64,000 nucleotides of DNA from UBA1020 sp964520495 (lineage in GTDB: Bacteria > Patescibacteriota > Saccharimonadia > Saccharimonadales > Saccharimonadaceae): NCBI GenBank assembly GCA_964520495.1, contig CAZFMZ010000001.1, positions 287,662 through 351,661 of the forward strand, given 5' to 3'. Positions 51,451 through 58,825 of this stretch are shown here, piece by piece (positions within the stretch are counted from its first letter, which is position 1; every line of letters starts with the position of its first letter). The position numbers and the translations under genes were made by a program. The notes below the pieces were generated by a model. The model did not search any database. It was given only the letters and a program-made list of their open reading frames with translations, and was not told where the DNA came from.

Positions 51451-51993
51451 CTACAGGTTCGATAGCACATGCTTCCAGAAGCTACGGGTTGAGTCTGCCG
51501 CCAGTTGGGTTGGCACGTTCTCATGGGCGGCGACGATGACACACTTGCCGGCACCACGTCCTTCGACTGCTACTGTTACCTTGTCGCCGCGCGGGAGCGA
51601 AGCACGCCAATAGCTGCGTACAGGCGTAAGGCTGGTGCGCGGATCTGTCACGGCCTCTTCGTCAATTTCAAACATCGCATTCAGTGTCGCCAGCAGTGAC
51701 TCGAATACCTGGTTCCGCTCGCCAGCGACGGTCTTGGTGACGCTCAGTTCGAACGTGCCGTCGTTGGACTGTCCGGGAGTTCGGCGACCGATATGCTGCT
51801 CGTAGGCTACCGCTACGGCCTGCGACCACCAGTCGGCACTCGCGACCGATTCATCCATGAACTGGCGAGCCAGGGCTGCAATTTCCTTATGGGTTTTCGC
51901 GCTGGCGGCTTGATCATCCAGATACGCCACCCATTCCTGCCAGGCTTTGCCTGTCGCCTTTTCGATTGATTCGAGGTTTGCCGGTTTCGTCAT
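51451..51993 (-). CDS. DUF4287-like plus SRPBCC-like protein
   Basis: A 180-aa soluble protein. The N-terminal half ('W...L.....KTHKEIAALARQFMDES..ASADWWSQAVAVAYEQHIGRRTPGQSNDGTF') fits the DUF4287 pattern, and the rest looks like an SRPBCC/START-type beta-rich fold. Such proteins may bind small ligands; function unknown. The start overlaps the stop of the upstream DUF1801-type gene by 4 nt, so the two are an operon. Confidence 0.7.
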   Translation of the reverse strand: MTKPANLESIEKATGKAWQEWVAYLDDQAASAKTHKEIAALARQFMDESVASADWWSQAVAVAYEQHIGRRTPGQSNDGTFELSVTKTVAGERNQVFESLLATLNAMFEIDEEAVTDPRTSLTPVRSYWRASLPRGDKVTVAVEGRGAGKCVIVAAHENVPTQLAADSTRSFWKHVLSNL

Positions 51994-52397
51994 GTCGTTG
52001 GCTCACCTTCACTAATGACAGGGTGTTTCCATGCCTGGGCAATAAGCTCTTCCAGTACGTTCATATTCACCTCACTCAGGCGCGTGATATAAAGGCAGCC
52101 CTTACCCGCCTTGTGTTTACCAAGTTCACGTAAGCGCTCCCGGTTTTTAGCGTAGTAGATAAGCCCATAGAGGGTAAGTGCCTGCTTGCGCGCCGCCAGC
52201 CCGATGATCATGGTGTCACCTTCATGTCCGCTTGGGTATCTGTAGTGCACGGCGCCAAAGCCAATAATCGTACCCCACATAACGGGCTCCTCTCCCGTAA
52301 CACGGTGAACGACGTCGACCAACGTTCTGGTATCGGCCTGTCTTTGTGGTGCGTCGATTGCGGCGAGATACGATTCGACTTCGCGTGAATACGGCAT
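51990..52397 (-). CDS. DUF1801/YdhG-like protein
   Basis: A 135-aa protein with the DUF1801 pattern: YLAAIDAPQRQADTRTLVDVVHRVTGEEPVMWGTIIGFGAVHYRYPSGHEGDTMIIGLAARKQALTLYG and KHKAGKGCLYITRLSEVN. Function of the family is not established. An AAAGGAG site supports ATG 52397 over a GTG at 52403. Operon with the 51451 gene. Confidence 0.8.
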   Translation of the reverse strand: MPYSREVESYLAAIDAPQRQADTRTLVDVVHRVTGEEPVMWGTIIGFGAVHYRYPSGHEGDTMIIGLAARKQALTLYGLIYYAKNRERLRELGKHKAGKGCLYITRLSEVNMNVLEELIAQAWKHPVISEGEPTT

Positions 52398-52454
52398 GAT
52401 CACTCCTTTGAGTCTATTATGGCACCGTCTGTCTGCAAACTACAATACGTAAAG

Positions 52455-52492
52455 TTGGCACTCTTGACATGAGAGTGCCAACTTTTTATACT
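52455..52492 (+). promoter_or_regulatory. CIRCE operator overlapping the hsp20 promoter
   Basis: TTGGCACTC at 52455-52463, a 9-nt spacer, then GAGTGCCAA at 52473-52481: the CIRCE inverted repeat (consensus TTAGCACTC-N9-GAGTGCTAA) bound by HrcA. The promoter is interleaved: -35 TTGACA at 52464-52469 lies in the spacer, then 17 bp to -10 TATACT at 52487-52492. HrcA binding would block RNA polymerase directly. Confidence 0.92.
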
Positions 52493-52554
52493 AGAAATAG
52501 AAAAGGGTAACCCTTTTCGCAGGCAATTACCATCAAATTTATAAGGAGGTTATT

Positions 52555-52974
52555 ATGAGTAACTTAATTAAATTTGACCCGTTTGCGGAAATTCAGGCCC
52601 TGCAGAAGCAGCTATTCTCGGACGATTGGTTCTCGCCGATTAAAAGCATGCAGATGCCAACGACCGACGTGTATACCAAAGACGACAAGGAGCTGCACGT
52701 CGAAGCGCACTTGCCAAACTTTGAACAGAAGGACGTCGACATCAGCGTCGATAAGGGCGCGCTTGTCATTCGGGCCGAACGCCACGAGCAGGAAAAAGAC
52801 AAAAATAAGAAATATATCGTGCGCGAAAGCAGTAGTAGCTTCTACCGGAGCGTGCGCCTGCCGGAAGCAGCCGACGAAAATGGCATAAAAGCCAAAATGA
52901 AAGACGGCGTACTACATGTGAGCGTTCCGTTCAAAGAGTTACCGAAGCCTAAGAAAGTCGCAATCGAAGCCTAG
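52555..52974 (+). CDS. Small heat-shock protein, Hsp20/alpha-crystallin family
   Basis: A 139-aa chaperone that binds unfolding proteins. The alpha-crystallin domain spans about 38-130: TTDVYTKDDKELHVEAHLPNFEQKDVDISVDKGALVIRAER and YRSVRLPEAADENGIKAKMKDGVLHVSVPF. A classic C-terminal I-x-I/V is only approximated (KVAIEA). A full AAGGAGG site precedes the ATG. CIRCE plus a consensus promoter upstream predict HrcA control. Confidence 0.95.
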   Translation: MSNLIKFDPFAEIQALQKQLFSDDWFSPIKSMQMPTTDVYTKDDKELHVEAHLPNFEQKDVDISVDKGALVIRAERHEQEKDKNKKYIVRESSSSFYRSVRLPEAADENGIKAKMKDGVLHVSVPFKELPKPKKVAIEA

Positions 52975-52987
52975 CGGGTCAACCACA

Positions 52988-53022
52988 GTAAGAAGTGCGG
53001 TCACGAGGGCCGCACTTCTTAC
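52988..53022 (+). terminator. Hairpin after hsp20
   Basis: A 13-bp perfect stem (52988-53000 with 53010-53022) and a 9-nt loop. There is only a weak T-run, so it may stabilise the 3' end as well as terminate. Confidence 0.65.
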
Positions 53023-53039
53023 TCATAGAAGCTCGCACC

Positions 53040-53507
53040 TCACTCTACTCGTCGGGCAAATAATTCTTCCGTTTCACGCATGAATATTTCGGCTACTTTT
53101 GGGCCGACGCCATGCAGATGCTGCAATCGCTTCGAAAATTCGTCTTCGTTTTCGCTGTATTCATACATCAAGAGCAACGAGCCTTCGTAATCATTGATGA
53201 GCTGCTGCATGCAGCGCTGCAAGCCGGTGGCGGTAACCTCAGCGTAGCGTGTGTATTTTCCCTCGTAGAGCAGCCCGACGACTGCGCGGCGCGGAGCTTG
53301 TGCTATCGCCCACGGCGTATCCAGCTTGCGATTGACGAAAAGCCGCCAGGTATTGGCAGCCACGCCTGACTGGATCGGCTTGCCAAACAGATAGGACAAC
53401 AGGAACCAGCGGAAGAGATCGGTATCGCCCGATACTACGTCGAGCCCGAAGTCGACGGCATGATGAATAACCGGCTGCTTTTTCTTTCGCCCAGATGTCT
53501 TTTTCAT
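53040..53507 (-). CDS. HhH-domain protein, endonuclease III-like fragment family
   Basis: A 155-aa helical protein. The basic N-terminus (KKTSGRKKKQ) is followed by helices with LFRWFLLSYLFGKPIQSGVAANTWRLF and a helix-hairpin-helix LQHLHGVGPKVAEIFMRE near the end, as in the HhH-GPD superfamily. The iron-sulfur cysteines and the clear catalytic Lys/Asp of EndoIII are not evident. DNA binding is likely, an enzymatic role open. Confidence 0.7.
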   Translation of the reverse strand: MKKTSGRKKKQPVIHHAVDFGLDVVSGDTDLFRWFLLSYLFGKPIQSGVAANTWRLFVNRKLDTPWAIAQAPRRAVVGLLYEGKYTRYAEVTATGLQRCMQQLINDYEGSLLLMYEYSENEDEFSKRLQHLHGVGPKVAEIFMRETEELFARRVE

Positions 53508-53563
53508 TACCTCTTATTTTGCCTACCTATCGTAGCGGTGCCTATGAGAGATTTCACACTTAT

Positions 53564-53600
53564 AGAAAAAGGTCAGGCACCGACGCACCCGACCTTTTCT
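53564..53600 (-). terminator. Terminator of the alpha-glucan phosphorylase gene
   Basis: Stem AGAAAAGGTC / GACCTTTTTCT around a 16-nt loop, just past the stop at 53618. The minus strand has a T-run in the 3' arm. Confidence 0.7.
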
Positions 53601-53617
53601 CACATCAGCGTGGCTTG

Positions 53618-55387
53618 CTAACGCGTCGCGTCAAGTCGGGCGAACAGCTCCATATACTGCCCCATCATGCGCGCACCAGAGAACACCGGTGCATAGCCTT
53701 TGAGTTGATGCATCAATAACTGACGGTAGTGTTCGTCGTCACGGACGATACGCGCCGCTTCGTCTACTTTTTCATATAGGCTATTGATTTCATCGTCTTC
53801 GACTTCCAAGCAGGCGATTGGTTCGACATCGGCAACGCCACCGTCGGCGGTAGAAATCAGTACCTTAAAGTTAGCGATATCCTTCATGAAGGAGGTGCCG
53901 CAGGCTTCCTGACCGACGACCGGCACGTTGATAGCACAGTCCGCGCCAACCGATAGCGCTCGACCAACCTGTTCGTCATAGTCCTGCACGTAATGGACGC
54001 GGGCGCGAAGCGTGTCGTTCTCATCGATAGTCTGCAGCAAACGAGTAAGCTCGCCCTTCATTTCCTCATCCATCGGGTGAGGTTTTCCGGTAAGCACGAA
54101 GTGCGCGTCATGCTCTTCAAGCAATGCAGCGAGTCGTGTCGGATCATCGAAGATCATGTCGGGACGCTTGTAGCGGGCGAACCGGCGCTTAAAGTCGAAT
54201 ACCGTAGCCGATTCGGGAATCGCGATCGGGTTGCCGTACTGATCTTTTCGGGTCGCCAAGACTTCGTTCATCTCCTGTCGACCAAGGGAACGAATATGAC
54301 GGACTTCGTCCATCGACAAGCTTTCAAGGCGCTGGGCGTAATCGTTCGTCGGGAGACCATACTCATCCATGACGCCGAGGTCGGCCAGGTACGTCTTCGC
54401 TTCGGTCATAATCCATTTGTCGGAGATACCGTTGGTAACGGCTTCGAACTGTACCTTATCACCTTTCGCGTCTGAAAAGTCGGAAACCCGGGCGTGCAAC
54501 TTACTGACGCCGCTTTTCGTATCGGCTAATTCGATAGCGAGCGAGCTTAGCTTCAGGCGGTTCTCCTCAGAGAACAGGCCCTCCAGCCATGTTTTGACAG
54601 AATCATTCGACAGGTTCGGCATAATCATGTGGTCGAACTGACCTTTTTCGAATTCACCCTCGACAGCCTGAACTAACGTGTGGTTCGTATACAGCATTTT
54701 CTTCCTGACGGCTTCAAGCGCGTCGTCGAACGGCATACCATCTGTGCATAGATCGTCGAGCATAGCCACGGCTGCGAAAACGGTCGGCGCTTCGTTCAGC
54801 TGCATGAACGGCGGATTCAAGCCCTCGTTCTTAATCGCCTGGTAACCGGCGAAACCAAGGGCCATTTCTTGGTAGAGTCGGTGGTCACCGCTATTACTGC
54901 CAGGGTAAAGTTCGCCGAAACCAGGTTCGGTAACGGTAATGATACGAGTCGAGCCGAGGGTGCGATCATATATTTCCACGGGGACCTCGGTGTGGATGGT
55001 CGTTCGGACAGATACCTGCCCAAGCCGACGATACAGTTTTTCAGGATAAGCTTCATCTTGACGCTCCACCTGAAAGAAGTGAGATAGTTCCTGGTGACTT
55101 TCGCGTGTGTAGAACGGCGTGACGACGACGAGCGGAATGCCCAGTTCCTCGGCGACACGGCGCGTATCAGCGGCTAAGATTCCCAGCCCGCCACCGCCCT
55201 TGATGTCATTTTCGTCCTTGTCGTAGAATTCCATCGACCAATAAACCAGCGGTGTATCAGTCGTCAGTTTTTCTGCCAAACCAGAAACGTCTTCATCATA
55301 TCGCTCCAGGAATGAGGCAAACCGTTGCTGAGCCTCTTCCGGTGTTTCGCTGATGTTCCGTGGTCCACCCCATTCGATCGTACTCAT
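53618..55387 (-). CDS. Alpha-glucan (glycogen) phosphorylase family GT35, short form
   Basis: A 589-aa GT35 enzyme, shorter than E. coli GlgP (about 815 aa). N-terminal VYWSMEFYDKDENDIKGGGGLGILAADTRRVAEELGIPLVVVTPFY, then GLNPPFMQLNEAPTVFA, MLYTNHTLVQA, the phosphate-site LTGKPHPMDEEMK and the PLP-lysine block QEACGTSFMKDIANFKVLISTADGG (usually EASGTSGMK). It would release glucose 1-phosphate from alpha-glucans. A GGAGGG site precedes ATG 55387. It has its own terminator. Confidence 0.88.
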   Translation of the reverse strand: MSTIEWGGPRNISETPEEAQQRFASFLERYDEDVSGLAEKLTTDTPLVYWSMEFYDKDENDIKGGGGLGILAADTRRVAEELGIPLVVVTPFYTRESHQELSHFFQVERQDEAYPEKLYRRLGQVSVRTTIHTEVPVEIYDRTLGSTRIITVTEPGFGELYPGSNSGDHRLYQEMALGFAGYQAIKNEGLNPPFMQLNEAPTVFAAVAMLDDLCTDGMPFDDALEAVRKKMLYTNHTLVQAVEGEFEKGQFDHMIMPNLSNDSVKTWLEGLFSEENRLKLSSLAIELADTKSGVSKLHARVSDFSDAKGDKVQFEAVTNGISDKWIMTEAKTYLADLGVMDEYGLPTNDYAQRLESLSMDEVRHIRSLGRQEMNEVLATRKDQYGNPIAIPESATVFDFKRRFARYKRPDMIFDDPTRLAALLEEHDAHFVLTGKPHPMDEEMKGELTRLLQTIDENDTLRARVHYVQDYDEQVGRALSVGADCAINVPVVGQEACGTSFMKDIANFKVLISTADGGVADVEPIACLEVEDDEINSLYEKVDEAARIVRDDEHYRQLLMHQLKGYAPVFSGARMMGQYMELFARLDATR

Positions 55388-55529
55388 ACTTCCCTCCAAA
55401 TGAATATCGTAATGACGATTTATCTCGCAGCAGTTAAGACATTATGCGTATATAACATGAAACCATAATTCGTTGTAAGCTGCAATGCGCATCAACGGCT
55501 ATATGCAGGTATTTCAGGAGGAGAGAATA

Positions 55530-56051
55530 CTATATGCCATCGCTCGAAATACAATCCAGTTCGAATTGTCTCGACAGCGCCGCACCAAGCAAGGCATATG
55601 AGGTAAGTTTTCCGAAGAACCTCTCACTCGCTGAACTTACTACCTCTGCCGTTCTAGGTACGCTTTGTTTCATATCATCCGTGACGTCAATCGCGTAGTG
55701 CCAAAGATCTTCCCTATCTTCATGGCCTTTCAGTAATTGAATGGCTGCTTTTTCTGCCGCAAATGGAGCAAGACGATCCGAAGGCGTTGCGACGAAAGAC
55801 ACCATGGATTCAAATACCTTCACGCCATGGTCAATAGCACTGCTATGATCACCCTCGTACATAGTCGTTGCTGCTTTTAGAATGCTTGGGTGACCGACAG
55901 TGTAGGCCCACGAAACACGCTCAGTTGCTAAATGGCCTTCTTCAACGACCATAAGATTCGCGAGTAGGATTTCTAAAATCGCAGCGTTTGAGTCAGTAAG
56001 ATCTTCTGCTGGAAATCCTGGCTGATGCTCTGCAGTGATTAGGCTATTCAT
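55530..56051 (-). CDS. Unknown soluble alpha-helical protein
   Basis: A 173-aa helical protein without signal or membrane segments; no family recognised. Regions include AILEILLANLMVVEEGHLATERVSWAYTVGHPSILKAATTMYEGDHSSAIDHGVKVFESM and a His/Asp-rich middle (KGHEDREDLWHYAIDVTDD). A TAGAAT-like -10 lies just before the ATG. It stands alone between the phosphorylase and a palindromic terminator. Confidence 0.6.
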   Translation of the reverse strand: MNSLITAEHQPGFPAEDLTDSNAAILEILLANLMVVEEGHLATERVSWAYTVGHPSILKAATTMYEGDHSSAIDHGVKVFESMVSFVATPSDRLAPFAAEKAAIQLLKGHEDREDLWHYAIDVTDDMKQSVPRTAEVVSSASERFFGKLTSYALLGAALSRQFELDCISSDGI

Positions 56052-56096
56052 TATTCTATAATTCTACGCCGCTTGCATCGAAAATCAACGATAAGC

Positions 56097-56120
56097 AAAA
56101 AGACTTCCATGGAAGTCTTT
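56097..56120. terminator. 24-bp palindromic terminator
   Basis: AAAAGACTTCC and GGAAGTCTTTT arms around AT: a perfect palindrome with A/T runs on both sides, usable in either direction. Confidence 0.75.
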
Positions 56121-56138
56121 TAAGCATACTCATCTTGG

Positions 56139-56165
56139 CTGGGGCTAGTGGATGTGTTTCAGGAA
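56139..56165 (+). repeat. 27-nt imperfect direct repeat, copy 2
   Basis: Partner of 44507-44533 (25/27 identical, same orientation), 11.6 kb away. Also sits right after a terminator hairpin. Confidence 0.6.
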
Positions 56166-56228
56166 GATTTCGTCGATATTTTATGGAATAAGCAATCGAT
56201 ACAATATCCCCATATAACTATTAATAAG

Positions 56229-56262
56229 TAGAGCCCCGACTAAGCGGGAGCCGAGGCTCTAC
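56229..56262 (-). terminator. Terminator of the CHAP-domain protein gene
   Basis: Arms TAGAGCC / GGCTCTA with an inner CCGA / TCGG pairing, about 30 nt after the stop at 56294 on the minus strand. The downstream sequence is CTTATTAATAG. Confidence 0.65.
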
Positions 56263-56293
56263 CTACTCAATCGGGGCTTATCACCCTCTCTCG

Positions 56294-57505
56294 CTAGTTA
56301 TTGTCCCCGTCCAGGTCGGCCACGCCCGCCCAGGTCGGTGACCCGACGCCGGTTCGCACTGGATTCTGCGAGTATCCCGAGAAGCCACCGCTGGTGTTCT
56401 TCAGGATGACACGCAGAGTCTGGTCGCTGGCTCGGTACAGGACAATGTCGTCACGACCGTCATGGTTGTAGTCCATGACTCCCTGCCAATCCCCCGGGTT
56501 GAGGCCTGTGGTGTAGGAACTGGTCAGGAAGTTCGACCCGGTGAAGGCGAAGAGCGTACTGCCTTGCCACCACGCGATGTCATCCTTGTGACCGTCCCCG
56601 TCCAGGTCGGCCACGCCCGCCCAGGTCGGTGACCCGACGCCGGTTCGCACTGGATTCTGCGAGTATCCCGAGAAGCCACCGCTGGTGTTCTTCAGGATGA
56701 CACGCAGAGTCTGGTCGCTGGCTCGGTACAGGACAATGTCGTCACGACCGTCATGGTTGTAGTCCATGACTCCCTGCCAATCCCCCGGGTTGAGGCCTGT
56801 GGTGTAGGAACTGGTCAGGAAGTTCGACCCGGTGAAGGCGAAGAGCGTACTGCCTTGCCACCACGCGATGTCATCACCGTAGCTATTCGACGCGGATTCG
56901 AGATTGTTCGCAGGATCATGTACAGTCCCGCGGATCGTTCCCGACCCCGAACGGCTCAGAGTACCTCCAGACAACGTGTATTGACCCGTAGGGTCGTTGT
57001 TAGCCGTGTTCTGCTCGACGACATGGACAGTTGATCCTTCCACACGGTCGACGATTGTTACATGCCCCGCTCCCTCAGAGTACGGCTCGTCACTCCCATG
57101 AATGACCATGTCGCCAGGGTGAATCGAAGTGATGCTGCCATTCGCTTGTCTAGACATACCCATGGAAGAAGCTTCGTCGTAAATCTGGTAGGCATACCAA
57201 ACTCCAAAGGTTCCAGAGTGCCACCCCATCTTGTTGTAGAGACGTTGAGCAAGCTCAACACACTGCCACCAGTTGGAAGAAACACCCCCTACTTTGTACT
57301 CGTCTCCGCAATAGGGATCAGTACTTGGGGCACAGACATTCACTCCTTGGCTGTTAAGCCAAGCAGACCCGTTGAGCAAGATTGGAGCACTGGCCTGTGC
57401 CGGGCTCGTCATTGCCGTGACACTCGTCAGTGATACGATCATCACCACGAGGCCCAGGATAATGCCGCGTACGACTCGCTTCTCTTGATGCTTCAAAGAA
57501 CTCAC
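56294..57505 (-). CDS. Secreted CHAP-domain protein with two identical FG-GAP/VCBS-like repeats
   Basis: A 403-aa exported protein. The signal peptide (about 1-38) ends TSPAQA|SAP. A CHAP domain (about 45-200) has the catalytic Cys82 in WQCVELAQRLY and His148 in EGAGHVTIVDRVEG, with VVEQNTAN after it; CHAP enzymes cleave peptidoglycan peptides or amides. Two 97-residue repeats follow (about 210-306, 307-403), each with DDIAWWQGS..., DYNHDGRDDIVLYR and ADLDGD, the Ca-binding FG-GAP/VCBS style seen in actinobacterial secreted proteins. Start GTG 57505 is preceded by AAGGG only 1 nt away, so a TTG nine bases downstream is possible. GC-rich codons suggest transfer from an actinobacterium or its phage. 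A role in host attachment or entry is inference. Confidence 0.85.
   Translation of the reverse strand: MSSLKHQEKRVVRGIILGLVVMIVSLTSVTAMTSPAQASAPILLNGSAWLNSQGVNVCAPSTDPYCGDEYKVGGVSSNWWQCVELAQRLYNKMGWHSGTFGVWYAYQIYDEASSMGMSRQANGSITSIHPGDMVIHGSDEPYSEGAGHVTIVDRVEGSTVHVVEQNTANNDPTGQYTLSGGTLSRSGSGTIRGTVHDPANNLESASNSYGDDIAWWQGSTLFAFTGSNFLTSSYTTGLNPGDWQGVMDYNHDGRDDIVLYRASDQTLRVILKNTSGGFSGYSQNPVRTGVGSPTWAGVADLDGDGHKDDIAWWQGSTLFAFTGSNFLTSSYTTGLNPGDWQGVMDYNHDGRDDIVLYRASDQTLRVILKNTSGGFSGYSQNPVRTGVGSPTWAGVADLDGDNN
56303..56875. repeat. 291-bp exact tandem duplication inside the CHAP gene
   Basis: The segment 56303-56584 recurs at 56594-56875 with no difference that I can find by eye; the period is 291 bp (97 codons). 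Identity at synonymous positions points to a very recent duplication or ongoing conversion. Confidence 0.9.
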
Positions 57506-57680
57506 ACCCTTAGGTAGTGTGCACGCATATAAAAATCCATCGCATCTGGCGAAGGACGTGCACGGTGTATTCTACACTATGGATGTTGAATTGGTAAACA
57601 TTGATCTGTACCGATGAAAAACCGAGACCGCATCACGATGGTTAAGAGTACGCTACAGCTATACAGTAAACAAGTTGTCA
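57506..57680 (-). promoter_or_regulatory. Leader/promoter region of the CHAP gene
   Basis: Contains a GTGCACG / CGTGCAC inverted repeat (arms near 57530 and 57565) that can form a leader hairpin, and a TAGAAT -10-like hexamer on the minus strand near 57575. No open frame is supported here. Confidence 0.4.
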
Positions 57681-58412
57681 TTATCGCCGAGGCTTCAGAT
57701 GTTCGGGCACTAGCTCTTTCTGAAGATGTATCATAAGTAAAAGGTCTTTATTACTTATCTTTTTGCCTGACGCGACGACCGGCCCATTTTCAATCAGAAC
57801 CTGAAGGAACAACTTCTTGCGTGAATGCTCAATGGTGTCACCGTGAAATTCAATACTTATTAAAGCCAGCGCCCCGTCTTGTATATAGTCTTGAATATTA
57901 TTTGACCCGTCTGCTGACAGAAAAACCCTAGATTGCAAATGCCTATTATATGGCAGGGTGAGCTCTATTAAGACGTCTTGAGTATCTTTCTTGCTTTTTA
58001 CCTGCTCAGCTTCCATAAAGCTGACATGTCGATGCAACATTGTAAACAGCGGCTCAGTTGCATCCATCGTCCTTAGTGGGTCGCGCACGATTCTGCCACT
58101 ATGAGCGTTTATAATTCCGGAAGCGTGAAACGTTATCTTTCCTGCATTGTCGCTTGGATTGATTTCTACGTTCTGTGCATCTTTATATTTAACAGTCTTA
58201 GTTCCAATCCTTGAGGCTGTTATGTTCCCATGCCAAACCTGAGCGTCGTTTTTGGTATCTTTTGTATATATAACACTACCGTCACTCATCACCTCCAGCG
58301 CAAAGAGTCGGTAAATATTATCACCGTCTTTTACATAAAACCTATACCGTAGCTTGAAGACGCCAGTCATGTTTAACACGGGTATCGAGTGAGGATGATT
58401 TAGCTTTGGCAT
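57681..58412 (-). CDS. Unknown protein, beta-rich
   Basis: A 243-aa protein with no signal peptide; I do not recognise it. Repeated short strands (FKLRYRFYVKDGDNIYRLFALEVMSDGSVIYTKD, KITFHASGIINAHSGRIV) suggest a beta-sandwich or barrel, followed by VLIELTLPYNRHLQSRVFL and a basic C-terminus (LVPEHLKPRR). ATG 58412 is preceded by GAGGGTAGT; an upstream in-frame start at 58454 is less likely. Composition is more AT-rich than the CHAP gene. Lies between it and the tRNA-Gln locus. Confidence 0.6.
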   Translation of the reverse strand: MPKLNHPHSIPVLNMTGVFKLRYRFYVKDGDNIYRLFALEVMSDGSVIYTKDTKNDAQVWHGNITASRIGTKTVKYKDAQNVEINPSDNAGKITFHASGIINAHSGRIVRDPLRTMDATEPLFTMLHRHVSFMEAEQVKSKKDTQDVLIELTLPYNRHLQSRVFLSADGSNNIQDYIQDGALALISIEFHGDTIEHSRKKLFLQVLIENGPVVASGKKISNKDLLLMIHLQKELVPEHLKPRR

Positions 58413-58455
58413 ACTACCCTCATATATCAAGAATACACCTTTAAATCTAAGCAAG

Positions 58456-58475
58456 AACGACCTAAATTGGTCGTT
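58456..58475. terminator. Small inverted repeat near the tRNA-Gln locus
   Basis: AACGACC / GGTCGTT arms with a 6-nt loop, followed on the plus strand by TTCATT. Could terminate transcripts coming from the tRNA side. Confidence 0.45.
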
Positions 58476-58485
58476 TCATTGCTAT

Positions 58486-58532
58486 GATTTACATCAACCT
58501 TTGGAGCACTTGGGTCACCCTTGGTGTAAATC
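58486..58532. repeat. Inverted repeat GATTTACA/TGTAAATC
   Basis: Perfect 8-bp arms at 58486-58493 and 58525-58532 enclose a GGGTGACCC minihairpin. It borders the tRNA-Gln 3'-end copy directly. Possibly part of a structured RNA or an integration footprint. Confidence 0.45.
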
Positions 58533-58555
58533 GTGGCTGGGGATGAGGGATTCGA
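58532..58555 (-). repeat. Exact 24-nt copy of the tRNA-Gln 3' end
   Basis: Identical over 24 bases to 58713-58736 (end of tRNA-Gln incl. CCA plus two flanking bases) in the same orientation, 181 bp apart. A copy of a tRNA 3' end next to the tRNA is the classic footprint of site-specific integration. Confidence 0.75.
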
Positions 58556-58645
58556 CCTACCTTCGGCAGGCCCGAAGCTTCACGATTGAAAACAAGTTTT
58601 CATCGGAAGATTTCCTTGCGGACTGCCACTGGCAATCCTCACCCC
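58534..58645 (-). ncRNA. Candidate structured RNA ending in a tRNA-like 3' terminus
   Basis: On the minus strand the 5' GGGGTGAGGATT (58645 downwards) can pair with AATCCCTCATCCCC (58552-58539) in about 12 bp with two bulges. Inside lie four small hairpins: TGCCAGTGGCA, GGAAATCTTCC, GAAAACTTGTTTTC (extended by CGAT/ATCG) and CTTCGGGCCTGCCGAAG. The 3' end is CCCCAGCCA. It does not fold as a standard tRNA, so this may be a tRNA-derived RNA or a decayed tRNA-like insertion. Structure was judged by eye only. Confidence 0.4.
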
Positions 58646-58687
58646 GATCAGATCGTGAGTTCGATTCGCTTTTCTAAACCACGTAAA

Positions 58688-58707
58688 AACCGGGTACAAG
58701 ACCCGGT
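58688..58707 (-). terminator. Intrinsic terminator of tRNA-Gln
   Basis: Stem ACCGGG / CCCGGT with a 7-nt loop, followed on the minus strand by TTTTTA, 8 nt after the tRNA CCA end. Confidence 0.85.
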
Positions 58708-58714
58708 CATTACG

Positions 58715-58788
58715 TGGCTGGGGATGAGGGATTCGAACCCCCGATCATGGGACCAGAACCCACTGCCTTACCACTTGGCTAATCCCCA
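58715..58788 (-). tRNA. tRNA-Gln (anticodon CTG)
   Basis: 74 nt including an encoded CCA. Acceptor TGGGGAT pairs with ATCCCCA, discriminator G. The D-arm is AGCC-AAGTGGTAAGGC, the anticodon arm GTGGG-TTCTGGT-CCCAT with anticodon CTG, and the T-arm is GGGGG-TTCGAAT-CCCTC. All cloverleaf parts are in place. Adjacent 3'-end copies at 58532 and a similar one at 46624 suggest use as an integration site. Confidence 0.95.
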
Positions 58789-58825
58789 ATACGGTTTCAT
58801 ATTGTACAGGAAACGGGCACGCACC

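Noticed and set aside
56303..56875. CRISPR or satellite array
   Set aside because: Just two long in-frame coding repeats without spacers; an intragenic duplication.
58534..58645. A second complete tRNA
   Set aside because: The T-stem does not pair and no 7-nt anticodon loop on a 5-bp stem can be formed; only the 3' terminus is tRNA-like.
44559..58800. Integrase, transposase or phage structural genes in the accessory region
   Set aside because: None of the open frames shows such motifs; mobility is suggested only by repeats and composition.
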